Part shown: one piece after another, positions 1 to 8,268 of the stretch
Position numbering within the stretch: the stretch's first letter is position 1
Layout: each line of letters begins with the position of its first letter
Notes under the pieces: model-generated
Databases searched by the model: none
Seen by the model: the letters and a program-made list of their open reading frames with translations, nothing else
Told to the model about the DNA's origin: nothing
Made by a program: the position numbers and the translations under genes
Assembly: GCF_014646335.1 (NCBI RefSeq)
Contig: NZ_BMNG01000003.1
Span: 62,001-126,000, forward strand
Direction: 5' to 3'
From: Streptomyces lasiicapitis
GTDB taxonomy: Bacteria; Actinomycetota; Actinomycetes; Streptomycetales; Streptomycetaceae
DNA: 64,000 nucleotides

Positions 1-100
1 ACTCTTCGTAGACACGCGCTTCGCCACGGAGATACTCGTTCGGGTGGGCCCGGTGGCGTGCCGTCCCGGCGCGGCAGGCACGCGCTGGTAGCGGTAGTTC

Positions 101-1603
101 ATGCTCCTCACCCCTCGCTCCAAGGCGTTCCGGCCGAAAACCGTGCGCATCGCGGTCGCCGTCCTCGCCTCCGCCACCTCCGCGGCCCTGCTCGCCGCGA
201 GCGCCCCGCAGCCGGCCGCCCCGCTCGGCATCGGCGACAGGCTCTTCCCGCACCTGGGGAATCCCGGGTACGACGTGACCTCGTACGACATCGCCTTCAC
301 CTACCACGGGGACAACACCAAACCCCTGGACGCGGTCACCAGGATCGACGCCCTGGTGACGGCCCCGCTGGAGCGCGTCAACCTCGACTTCACCCACGGC
401 AAGGTCCGCTCCGTCGACGTGAACGGCGCCCGCGCCGACTTCAGCACCGCCGGTGAGGACCTCGTCGTCACGCCCCACGCGCGCGTGCAGCCCGGTGAGC
501 GGCTGCGCATCAGGGTGCGGCACACCAGCGACCCGGTGTCCGGCAAGACGGAGGGCGGCTGGGTGCGCACCGCCGACGGGCTCGCGATGGCCAACCAGGC
601 CGATGTGGCGCACCACGTGTTCCCGTGCAACGACCACCCCGCCGACAAGGCGCAGTTCACCTTCCGCGTCACCGCCCCGAAGGGCCTCACCGCCGTCGCC
701 AACGGCCTGCCGGTCGCCAAGAAGCACCGCGCGGCCACCACCACTTGGGCCTACCGCACCCGGCACCCGATGGCGACCGAGCTCGCCCAGGTGTCCATCG
801 GCCGCTCCACCGTGCTGCACCGCACCGGCCCGTACCGCCTGCCCGTACGCGACGTGGTGCCGACGAAGAACCGCAAGGAACTGGAGCCCTGGCTCAAGAA
901 GACGCCCGGCCAGATCGAGTGGATGGAGGACAAGGTCGGCCGGTATCCGTTCGAGACCTACGGACTGCTCGTCGCCGACGCCCAGACCGGGTTCGAGCTG
1001 GAGACGCAGACGCTGTCGCTCTTCGAGAAGGAGCTGTTCACGCGCCCGGAGTTCCCCGAGTGGTACGTCGAATCGATCATGGTGCACGAGCTGGCGCACC
1101 AGTGGTTCGGCGACAGCGTGAGCCCGAGCACGTGGTCCGACCTGTGGCTGAACGAAGGGCACGCCACCTGGTACGAGGCGCTGTACGCGGAGGAGAAGGC
1201 GCGCCAGCCGCTCGAGAAGCGGATGCGCTACGCCTACCGCCTCTCCGACCGCTGGCGCGCGACGGGCGGGCCGCCGGCCGCGCCCAAGGGGCCCCGGCCG
1301 GGGCAGAAGATCAGCATCTTCAGGCCGGTCGTGTACGACGGCAGCGCGCTCGCGCTGTACGCCCTGCGCCAGGAGATCGGCCGCCCCACCTTCGAGGCCG
1401 TGGAACGCGCATGGGTCCACACCTACCGTGACGGCAACGCGACCACCGCGGACTTCGTGCGCCTCGCCTCCGACATCTCCGGACGCGACCTGGACACGTT
1501 CTTCGACGCCTGGCTGTACGGCAAGAAGACGCCGCCGATGCCGGGGCACCCGGACTGGACCACGACGGCGCCGGACACGAAGACGGCGCCCGCGAAGAAG
1601 TAG
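101..1603 (+). CDS. M1-family zinc metallopeptidase, probably exported
   Basis: Likely aminopeptidase that removes N-terminal residues from peptides outside the membrane. The 500-residue product has a basic N-terminus followed by a hydrophobic Ala-rich stretch (about residues 15-40) that looks like a signal peptide. Residues about 40-235 fit the N-terminal beta domain of M1 enzymes. The zinc site is visible as HELAHQW followed 18 residues on by NEGHA, giving the HExxH-(18)-E signature. The protein ends soon after the catalytic domain, so it lacks the large C-terminal helical domain of full-length aminopeptidase N (about 850 residues). This compact form is common in actinobacteria. No clear ribosome-binding site precedes the ATG. 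Class assignment is firm; the substrate is unknown. Confidence 0.88.
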   Translation: MLLTPRSKAFRPKTVRIAVAVLASATSAALLAASAPQPAAPLGIGDRLFPHLGNPGYDVTSYDIAFTYHGDNTKPLDAVTRIDALVTAPLERVNLDFTHGKVRSVDVNGARADFSTAGEDLVVTPHARVQPGERLRIRVRHTSDPVSGKTEGGWVRTADGLAMANQADVAHHVFPCNDHPADKAQFTFRVTAPKGLTAVANGLPVAKKHRAATTTWAYRTRHPMATELAQVSIGRSTVLHRTGPYRLPVRDVVPTKNRKELEPWLKKTPGQIEWMEDKVGRYPFETYGLLVADAQTGFELETQTLSLFEKELFTRPEFPEWYVESIMVHELAHQWFGDSVSPSTWSDLWLNEGHATWYEALYAEEKARQPLEKRMRYAYRLSDRWRATGGPPAAPKGPRPGQKISIFRPVVYDGSALALYALRQEIGRPTFEAVERAWVHTYRDGNATTADFVRLASDISGRDLDTFFDAWLYGKKTPPMPGHPDWTTTAPDTKTAPAKK

Positions 1604-1902
1604 CGCGGGGCAGCCGCCCGGCCAGCAGTCCGGCAGGCGCCGCAGGGCAGCCGTCCGGTCAGGAAAAGTCAGGTGACGAGACGGGCCGTACCGTGCGACC
1701 ATCTTCAGGTCGACGGCGCGGCCCGTCCGGGACATCCCCTCGGGGACATCTCAGGGGCGGTTTCGGCTGGTCCGGGGAATCTCCGGGTGGTCGTGAGCGT
1801 TGTCGGACATGACGGGCGGCGCTGTGGCACACGCGGTGCGACAGGGCGGCAGACGCTCTCAGGCGCTCTCCGTATCGGATTCCCATCGACGTAAAGGACC
1901 CA
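1604..1902. other. Intergenic leader upstream of hflX
   Basis: About 300 bases without a credible gene. It must hold the hflX promoter, but I cannot pick a convincing -35/-10 pair. Short GGGACATC direct repeats occur near 1729-1755. An AAAGGA ribosome-binding site lies just before the hflX ATG. Confidence 0.5.
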
Positions 1903-3393
1903 ATGACCTCCTCTTCTTCCCCTTCCCAGGACGCACAGAGCTTCGCGCAGAACTACCCCGAAGGTCTTCGGGCCGATGCCCTGATGGAAGAGGACGTCGC
2001 CTGGAGCCACGAGATCGACGGAGAGCGGGACGGCGAACAGCTCGACCGCTCCGAGCGCGCGGCCCTGCGCCGCGTCGCCGGCCTCTCCACCGAGCTCGAG
2101 GACGTCACCGAGGTCGAGTACCGACAGCTCCGCCTGGAGCGCGTCGTCCTCGTGGGCGTCTGGACCTCCGGGACGGTTCAGGACTCGGAGAACTCACTCG
2201 CCGAGCTGGCCGCACTCGCGGAGACCGCGGGCGCGCACGTGCTCGACGGCGTCATCCAGCGCCGCGACAAGCCGGACCCGGCAACGTACATCGGCTCCGG
2301 AAAGGCCCTGGAGCTGCGCGACATCGTGCTCGAGACCGGAGCGGACACCGTCGTGTGCGACGGTGAGCTCAGCCCCGGCCAGCTCATCCACCTCGAAGAC
2401 GTCGTCAAGGTCAAGGTGGTCGACCGGACCGCCCTGATCCTCGACATCTTCGCCCAGCACGCCAAGTCCCGAGAGGGCAAGGCACAGGTGGCCCTCGCGC
2501 AGATGCAGTACATGCTGCCGAGGCTCCGCGGCTGGGGCCAGTCGCTCTCCCGTCAGATGGGTGGCGGCGGCGGTGGCGGCATGGCCACCCGTGGTCCCGG
2601 TGAGACCAAGATCGAGACGGACCGGCGACGGATCCGCGAGAAGATGGCGAAGATGCGCCGGGAGATCGCGGAGATGAAGACGGGCCGCGAGATCAAGCGC
2701 CAGGAGCGCAAGCGCAACAAGGTGCCTTCGGTCGCCATCGCGGGTTACACCAACGCGGGCAAGTCCTCGCTGCTCAACCGCCTCACGGGCGCGGGCGTGC
2801 TGGTGGAGAACTCCCTGTTCGCCACCCTCGACCCGACGGTCCGCAGGGCGGAGACCCCGAGTGGCCGGCTGTACACGCTGGCCGACACGGTCGGCTTCGT
2901 CCGGCATCTGCCGCACCACCTCGTGGAGGCCTTCCGCTCCACCATGGAGGAGGTCGGCGAGTCCGACCTGATCCTGCACGTGGTGGACGGTTCGCACCCC
3001 GCGCCGGAGGAGCAGCTCGCCGCCGTGCGCGAGGTCATCCGTGACGTCAACGCGACGGACGTACCGGAGATCGTGGTGATCAACAAGGCGGACGCCGCGG
3101 ACCCGCTGGTCCTCCAGCGCCTGCTGCGCACGCAGAAGCACGCGATCGCCGTGTCCGCCCGTACGGGCATGGGCATCGAGGAGCTGCTCACGCTCATCGA
3201 CGCCGAACTGCCGCGGCCCGAGGTCGAGATCGAGGCCCTCGTTCCGTACACCCACGGCAATCTCGTGTCCCGCGCGCACGCCGACGGCGAAGTGCTCTCC
3301 GAGGAGCACACCGCCGAGGGCACCCTGCTCAAGGCCCGGGTGCACGAGGAACTGGCGGCGGAGCTTGCGCCGTTCGTTCCGGCGGCGCGGTGA
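1903..3393 (+). CDS. hflX: Ribosome-associated GTPase HflX
   Basis: HflX binds the large ribosomal subunit and splits or rescues stalled ribosomes, notably under stress. The 496-residue protein has the family order. An N-terminal nucleotide-binding-like HflX domain (about residues 65-200) is followed by a Gly-rich hinge (GGGGGGG near residue 223) and the GPGETKIE motif. A basic coiled-coil helix then leads to a TRAFAC GTPase domain with P-loop GYTNAGKS near residue 281, DTVGF (G3) and NKAD (G4). An additional Streptomyces-type acidic N-terminal extension of about 60 residues is present. It is monocistronic, with an AAAGGA site before the ATG and a strong hairpin after the stop. Confidence 0.97.
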   Translation: MTSSSSPSQDAQSFAQNYPEGLRADALMEEDVAWSHEIDGERDGEQLDRSERAALRRVAGLSTELEDVTEVEYRQLRLERVVLVGVWTSGTVQDSENSLAELAALAETAGAHVLDGVIQRRDKPDPATYIGSGKALELRDIVLETGADTVVCDGELSPGQLIHLEDVVKVKVVDRTALILDIFAQHAKSREGKAQVALAQMQYMLPRLRGWGQSLSRQMGGGGGGGMATRGPGETKIETDRRRIREKMAKMRREIAEMKTGREIKRQERKRNKVPSVAIAGYTNAGKSSLLNRLTGAGVLVENSLFATLDPTVRRAETPSGRLYTLADTVGFVRHLPHHLVEAFRSTMEEVGESDLILHVVDGSHPAPEEQLAAVREVIRDVNATDVPEIVVINKADAADPLVLQRLLRTQKHAIAVSARTGMGIEELLTLIDAELPRPEVEIEALVPYTHGNLVSRAHADGEVLSEEHTAEGTLLKARVHEELAAELAPFVPAAR

Positions 3394-3439
3394 CGTTCGC
3401 ACTGGGCGGCAGGCGCTCGCTGGGCGCTTAGACACAAGG

Positions 3440-3475
3440 CGGAGGCCCCGCCCCCTGCGAGGGGCGGGGCCTCCG
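3440..3475 (+). terminator. Strong GC hairpin after hflX
   Basis: Perfect 15-bp inverted repeat (arms 3440-3454 and 3461-3475) with a 6-base loop, 47 bases after the hflX stop. No T-tract, as is usual in Streptomyces. It probably terminates hflX transcription. Confidence 0.8.
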
Positions 3476-3488
3476 ACGTACCGGACCG

Positions 3489-3522
3489 GAGGGGGTGCGG
3501 GCCGCGCGGCCCGCACCCCCTC
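3489..3522 (-). terminator. Strong GC hairpin after the first protease gene
   Basis: Perfect 15-bp inverted repeat with a GCGC loop (arms 3489-3503 and 3508-3522), 16 bases beyond the stop of the leftward protease gene. With the preceding hairpin it forms a back-to-back pair separating convergent genes. Confidence 0.8.
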
Positions 3523-3537
3523 AGTGTTCCGTGAGGA

Positions 3538-4746
3538 TCACTGAGAGCCGTACTTCTCGCTCATCATGTCCAGGATCTGCTTCGCCCCGCTGCCGAGCTG
3601 CGGGCCCGCCAGCCAGGTGTTCTGGGCCGGGCCGATCGAGGTGTTGGAGACCAGCTCGGTCTTGTCACCCACGACCCGGAACCAGCCGCCGCCCGACGAA
3701 CCGCCGGTCATGGTGCAGCCGATGCGGTACATCGTCGGCGTCGCCGGGTCCAGCGTCAGACGGCTCGGCTTGTCGATGCACTTGTGCATGGTCAGGCCGT
3801 TGAACGGTGGCGCGGCCGGGTAGCCCCAGGCGCCCATCGAGCTCACGCTCTGCGCCGACGGAGTCGAGAAGTCGACATCCAGCGCGTTGCCGACGGTCTC
3901 CTCCAGGGACTTGGTGCCCTCCTGCGGCTTCACGTGCATCACGGCGTAGTCGTACGGAGCGCCCGCGCCGCCCGAAGCGGCACCCTGGTCGATCCACTCG
4001 CCGGACGTCGAGACCCAGTCCGCCCACCACTGGCCGTACGGGGCGATCTCCTGCGGCGCCGCGTTGCTCAGCTCCGCCTCGGACTTGCCCAGGTCGTTGT
4101 ACGAGGGCACGAAGGTGATGTTGCGGTACCAGCCGCCCTCCGCGCCGGCGTGCACGCAGTGGCCCGCGGTCCACACCATGTTGGACTTGCCCGGGTTGTT
4201 CGGGTCCTTCACGACCGTGCCGGAGCAGACCATCGACCCCTTGGGGGAGTCGAAGAAGATCTTGCCGACCGGGGCGGCGTTGTCGTGGTACGGCGTCTTC
4301 TCGGGCTTGGCCTGGACCGGTGACGGCTCGGGATCGTTCGCGCCCTGATCGGTGGGGGCGTCCTTCGCCGCGATCGTCTTGCTCGGGTCCTTGGCCTTCT
4401 TCATCCGCTCGGGCTTCCACAGCCCGTCGATGACCGGGTTGACGAAGTCCTTGGCCTCGCGCAGCCAGTCCTCCTTGTCCCAGTTCTTCCAGGCACCGTC
4501 CTTCCACTTGTCAGGATCGATGCCGTGCTCCTTGAGCCGGTCGGTGATGTCGCCCGGCAGGCCGCCGCCCGAGTCGGAACCCTTGTCCGCCTCCTGCGAC
4601 GCGCCGGAGTCCGCCTTGTCACTGGACTTGTCGTCGCTCGGCCCGCAGGCCGTGGCGGTGAGCGCCAGAGCCGCGGCGAGCCCGGTGGCGGCGAGCGCGG
4701 CGCGACGGCCGCGGCTGCGCGCGAAGGGCGCACGAATGGAACGCAT
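3538..4746 (-). CDS. Trypsin-like serine protease, lipoprotein (copy A)
   Basis: Secreted S1-type peptidase of 402 residues. The chosen ATG (4746) gives a basic N-terminus, a hydrophobic stretch and a lipobox ending LTATAC, so it is probably lipid-anchored outside the membrane. A GGGGG ribosome-binding site precedes it; longer in-frame starts exist to 4815. A charged linker and a conserved segment around HGIDPDKWKDGAWKNWDKED lead to the catalytic domain. The triad is visible as GHCVH (His), YDYAVMH (Asp) and GGSSGGG (Ser). It is a close paralog of the next gene, with the same layout, linker motif and start context, so the pair arose by tandem duplication. Substrate unknown. Confidence 0.88.
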   Translation of the reverse strand: MRSIRAPFARSRGRRAALAATGLAAALALTATACGPSDDKSSDKADSGASQEADKGSDSGGGLPGDITDRLKEHGIDPDKWKDGAWKNWDKEDWLREAKDFVNPVIDGLWKPERMKKAKDPSKTIAAKDAPTDQGANDPEPSPVQAKPEKTPYHDNAAPVGKIFFDSPKGSMVCSGTVVKDPNNPGKSNMVWTAGHCVHAGAEGGWYRNITFVPSYNDLGKSEAELSNAAPQEIAPYGQWWADWVSTSGEWIDQGAASGGAGAPYDYAVMHVKPQEGTKSLEETVGNALDVDFSTPSAQSVSSMGAWGYPAAPPFNGLTMHKCIDKPSRLTLDPATPTMYRIGCTMTGGSSGGGWFRVVGDKTELVSNTSIGPAQNTWLAGPQLGSGAKQILDMMSEKYGSQ

Positions 4747-4834
4747 GGAGCTGTAACCCCCGTAGGAACGTGTATTTGCCATGTGCGTGTCAGGCGTGGG
4801 CGTGGCATCCGCCAACTGGGCCGACGTGACACCC

Positions 4835-4843
4835 CACTATGCC
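4835..4843 (-). promoter_or_regulatory. Putative shared promoter element, protease copy A
   Basis: On the minus strand this reads GGCATAGTG, 89 bases upstream of the start. The identical 9-mer lies 81 bases upstream of the paralog (6317-6325), so it is probably a conserved -10 region. The sigma factor is not clear. Confidence 0.4.
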
Positions 4844-4927
4844 TGTGGAATCGGGGACGAACGGCGGCGGGATCGTGAAGGTTTCGCCGCCTCGTCCGGC
4901 CCACGGGAGGCGAGTTCGCCCGCCCGT

Positions 4928-4987
4928 GGGCGGTGAGTTCACCCACTCGCGGGCGGTGAGTTCACCCACCGCGGGCGAACTCACCGC
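4928..4987. repeat. 23-bp direct repeats plus inverted copy between the protease genes
   Basis: The 19-mer GGGCGGTGAGTTCACCCAC occurs at 4928-4946 and 4951-4969. An inverted copy of its core follows, so 4953-4963 pairs perfectly with 4977-4987 (11-bp stem, 13-base loop). It sits just beyond the stop of protease copy B and could act as its terminator. Part of the repeat is self-complementary (GGTGAGTTCACC). Confidence 0.75.
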
Positions 4988-5009
4988 ACCGCGCGGTCGC
5001 CGAACCTGC

Positions 5010-6236
5010 CTAGCGGCCCGCGTACTTCTTGCTGACCGCCTCGTAGATGCCCTTGGCCTCGTCACCGAGGCGCGGACCTGCGAGCCAGCCCGCCGTGACC
5101 GGGCCGATCGACGTGTTGGACACCAGCGCGGGCTTGCCGTCCTGGCCCGCCGCGACCCAGCCGCCACCGGACGAACCGCCGGTCATGGTGCAGCCGATGC
5201 GGTACATCGTCGGGTCGGGCTCGCTGATCGAGAGCCGCCCCGGCTTGTCCGCGCACTGGAACTGCTTCTGACCGTCGAACGGCGGCGCCGCCGGGTATCC
5301 GGTGGCCGTGATGTCCTTGATGTCCGCGACCTTCGGCGCGTCGAAGTCCACGGGCAGCGCCGCGCCGACCCGCTCCTCCAGGGACTTGCCGTCGCTGCCC
5401 TTCTCCGGCGTCACATGGATCACCGCGAAGTCGTACGGAGCGCCCTTGCCGCCCGTCGGGCCGCCCTGCTCGATCCACTGGTCGGACGTCTGCGCCCAGT
5501 CGCCCCACCAGACACCGTAGGGAGCGACCTCTTCCTTGGGCGCGCCCTGCAGGTCCGCGGTGTCCTTGCCGCTGTCGTTGTACGACGGGACGAAGGCGAT
5601 GTTGCGGTACCAGCCGCCCTTGGCGCCCGCGTGCACGCAGTGGCCCGCGGTCCACACCATGTTTGACTTGCCCGGGTTCTTCGGGTCCTTCACGACCGTG
5701 GCCGAGCAGACCATCGAGCCCTCGGGGCCGTCGAAGAAGAGCTTGCCGGCCGCGGGGACCTGGTCGTGGTACGGCGTCTTCACACCGGCCGCCTCGACGG
5801 GCTCCGGCGTCGGGTCCGTCACGCCCTGGTCGCCGGAGATGTCACCCTCGTCGACGCCCCGGTCCGGGTTCTTGTCCGCGTCCCGCATGCGGTCCGGGTC
5901 CCACAGGTCCTCGATGATCGGGTTGACGAAGTCGCCCGCCTCGCGCAGCCAGTCGTCCTTGTCCCAGTTCTTCCAGGCGCCGTCCTTCCACTTGTCCAGG
6001 TCGATGCCGTGCTCCTTGAGCCGGTCCTGGATGTCGCCGGGAAGCTGGATCTTGTCGTCGCCGCCGTTGTCGCCGGGCTGCGACGCGGACGAGTCGTCCG
6101 CGTTGTCGTCGCCAGGACCACAGGCTGTCGCGGTCAGTACGAGTGCCGCGCCGAGCGCGACGGCGGCCGCCACGGGGGTCCTGCCGCGCGCGCTCCTCCC
6201 GCGACGAGAGGTGAAGAGCGGACGTATGGGTCGCAT
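5010..6236 (-). CDS. Trypsin-like serine protease, lipoprotein (copy B)
   Basis: Paralog of the preceding protease; 408 residues from the ATG at 6236, which follows an AGGGGGA ribosome-binding site. The N-terminus is basic then hydrophobic and ends in the lipobox LTATAC, so it should be exported and lipidated. The acidic linker and the HGIDLDKWKDGAWKNWDKDD segment match copy A. The catalytic residues appear in GHCVH, YDFAVIH and GGSSGGG. Upstream is the same GGCATAGTG element as copy A, so the two are probably co-regulated though separately transcribed. No inhibitor or substrate gene is adjacent, so the biological role is open. Confidence 0.88.
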   Translation of the reverse strand: MRPIRPLFTSRRGRSARGRTPVAAAVALGAALVLTATACGPGDDNADDSSASQPGDNGGDDKIQLPGDIQDRLKEHGIDLDKWKDGAWKNWDKDDWLREAGDFVNPIIEDLWDPDRMRDADKNPDRGVDEGDISGDQGVTDPTPEPVEAAGVKTPYHDQVPAAGKLFFDGPEGSMVCSATVVKDPKNPGKSNMVWTAGHCVHAGAKGGWYRNIAFVPSYNDSGKDTADLQGAPKEEVAPYGVWWGDWAQTSDQWIEQGGPTGGKGAPYDFAVIHVTPEKGSDGKSLEERVGAALPVDFDAPKVADIKDITATGYPAAPPFDGQKQFQCADKPGRLSISEPDPTMYRIGCTMTGGSSGGGWVAAGQDGKPALVSNTSIGPVTAGWLAGPRLGDEAKGIYEAVSKKYAGR

Positions 6237-6316
6237 GGTGAGAATCCCCCTGGGCTTCGAAATAGTTCCACATGCCGTACATCGCGGAGCCGTAAGTGCT
6301 GATGAACGGCAACCCA

Positions 6317-6325
6317 CACTATGCC
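6317..6325 (-). promoter_or_regulatory. Putative shared promoter element, protease copy B
   Basis: GGCATAGTG on the minus strand, 81 bases upstream of the start, matching the element of copy A. Confidence 0.4.
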
Positions 6326-6585
6326 GGTGCCGTTCGGGACGGCCCACGAGATGGCAACGGTTCCGTCACGGCAAGGATCTTCCGTTCCGCCCGTGGAACC
6401 TCTGCCCCCCAAGGAACCTCCGCCCCTCCCCGAGGAGATCTTCCGTCCACCCGTGATCCCGCGCAGGCGCCGTCGTTGGTACGTACGGGGGACACGCTGT
6501 GCGCGTTCAGCCCCCGCGCCAACTCGCCCGCGCGCCCGCCCGGACGCGGTGGGCCCGCACAGTCCCAGCGGGAGGACCAACAGCC

Positions 6586-8154
6586 GTGTCCGTGACCGAG
6601 CCTGCTCCCGCGGTGGTGCCCGCGGCGCACGAAGCCGCCGGGATCCTGCGCCGCCAGTCGGCCCGCGAGTCCGCGGCGCGCACCTACGCGCGCGCCCTGC
6701 CGATCGTGCCGGTCCGCGCACGCGGGATGACGATCGAGGGCGCCGACGGACAGCGCTACCTGGACTGTCTGTCCGGCGCGGGCACCCTCGCCCTCGGCCA
6801 CAACCACCCGGTCGTGCTCGAAGCCATCCGCACCGTCCTCGACTCCGGTGCCCCGCTGCACGTCCTCGACCTGGCCACGCCCGTCAAGGACGCCTTCACC
6901 ACCGAGCTGTTCCGCACGCTTCCGCCCGCCCTCGCCGACCGCGGCCGCATCCAGTTCTGCGGCCCCGCGGGCACCGACGCGGTGGAGGCGGCGCTGAAAC
7001 TGGCCCGCACGGCCACCGGGCGCGAGGGCCTGCTCGCCTTCACCGGCGCCTACCACGGCATGACCGCGGGGGCGCTCGAAGCATCCGGTGGCGCACGGGA
7101 CGTACGCGTGGCGCGGCTGCCCTATCCGCAGGACTACCGCTGCCCCTTCGGCATCGGCGGCGCGCGCGGGGCCGAACTCGCCGCCCGCTGGACCGAGAAC
7201 GTCCTGGACGACACCAAGTCCGGTGTCCCCGCGCCCGCCGCCATGATCCTCGAACCCGTCCAGGGCGAGGGCGGCGTCCTGCCCGCCCCCGACGCCTGGC
7301 TGCGCCGGATGCGCGAGATCACCGCGGCGCGCGGGATTCCCCTCATCGCCGACGAGGTGCAGACGGGCGTCGGCCGGACCGGCGCCTTCTGGGCCGTCGA
7401 GCACAGCGGCATCGTCCCCGATGTCCTCGTGCTGTCCAAGGCGATCGGCGGCAGCCTGCCGCTCGCCGTCGTGGTCTACCGCGACGACCTCGACGTCTGG
7501 CCTCCGGGCGCCCACGCGGGCACCTTCCGCGGCAACCAACTCGCCATGGCCGCAGGCGCCGCGACCCTCGCGTACGTCCGTGAGAACCGCCTCGCCGAGC
7601 GCGCCGCGGACCTCGGCAGCCGCATGCTCGCCGGGCTGCGCTCGCTGGCCGCCGACCACGACTGCGTCGGCGAGGTTCGGGGACTTGGGCTGATGTTGGG
7701 TGTCGAGTTGGTGGATGCTGAGGGGAGTCAACTCGCGGGCGGGGGAGGGAAGTCGGGTGGCGTGGCCCAGCAGCTTCCGTACGACCACCAGGTCCCGCAC
7801 CAGCGCAGCCCGCTTCCCCAGCAGCCGCACCCCCAGCCCCACGACCAGTCGCACCCCCACCCCCACCCCCACCCCCACGACCGGCCAGACCACTCGCCGC
7901 ACGACCTTCCCGACACCCGCCCGCACCCGGCCGACCCCGACCTGGCCGCCGCCGTACAACGCGAATGCCTCCGCCGCGGACTCATCGTCGAACTCGGCGG
8001 ACGGCACTCCAGCGTCGTACGTCTCCTGCCTCCCCTCACCATCACGGACGAACAGGCGACCGCGGTCCTCGACCGCCTCGCCGACGCACTCACCGCGGCC
8101 GAGCGTTCCCACCGCCGCGCCGCCACCGGCCGACCCCGTCCCGACCACGCATGA
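6586..8154 (+). CDS. Class III PLP aminotransferase, diaminobutyrate type, NIS siderophore cluster
   Basis: Resembles diaminobutyrate-2-oxoglutarate aminotransferases (RhbA/Dat/AcsF group), which aminate aspartate semialdehyde to 2,4-diaminobutyrate as a siderophore building block. The GTG at 6586 is chosen because GGGAGGA lies 9 bases upstream; a longer frame begins at 6499. The 522-residue protein shows CGPAGTDAVEAALK, the PLP-binding IADEVQTGVGRTG and the Schiff-base lysine in VLSKAIGG. Unusual: between the conserved LGVELVDAEG (about residue 380) and the C-terminal RECLRRGL sits a low-complexity insert of about 65-70 residues. It is rich in His, Pro and Gln and centred on HPHPHPHPH (residues 423-431). 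First gene of a four-gene cluster; no iron box seen upstream. Confidence 0.87.
   Translation: MSVTEPAPAVVPAAHEAAGILRRQSARESAARTYARALPIVPVRARGMTIEGADGQRYLDCLSGAGTLALGHNHPVVLEAIRTVLDSGAPLHVLDLATPVKDAFTTELFRTLPPALADRGRIQFCGPAGTDAVEAALKLARTATGREGLLAFTGAYHGMTAGALEASGGARDVRVARLPYPQDYRCPFGIGGARGAELAARWTENVLDDTKSGVPAPAAMILEPVQGEGGVLPAPDAWLRRMREITAARGIPLIADEVQTGVGRTGAFWAVEHSGIVPDVLVLSKAIGGSLPLAVVVYRDDLDVWPPGAHAGTFRGNQLAMAAGAATLAYVRENRLAERAADLGSRMLAGLRSLAADHDCVGEVRGLGLMLGVELVDAEGSQLAGGGGKSGGVAQQLPYDHQVPHQRSPLPQQPHPQPHDQSHPHPHPHPHDRPDHSPHDLPDTRPHPADPDLAAAVQRECLRRGLIVELGGRHSSVVRLLPPLTITDEQATAVLDRLADALTAAERSHRRAATGRPRPDHA
7726..7935 (+). repeat. In-frame His/Pro/Gln-rich insert with CACCCC microsatellite
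   Basis: Low-complexity DNA inside the aminotransferase. The CACCCC hexamer repeats four times plus a final CAC at 7852-7878, encoding alternating His-Pro. Flanking sequence encodes more PHQ/PHD-type motifs. The open frame is kept throughout. Confidence 0.85.
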
Positions 8155-8268
8155 CCAGCCCCCTTCCCGCCCCCTGACCCCACCGGTCACAGGTCGGCCC
8201 CCTCCTCTCGTCCACGTAAGCCGCCGCCCGTCGCCACACGGAGCCCGAACAACCACCAAGGAACTCTC

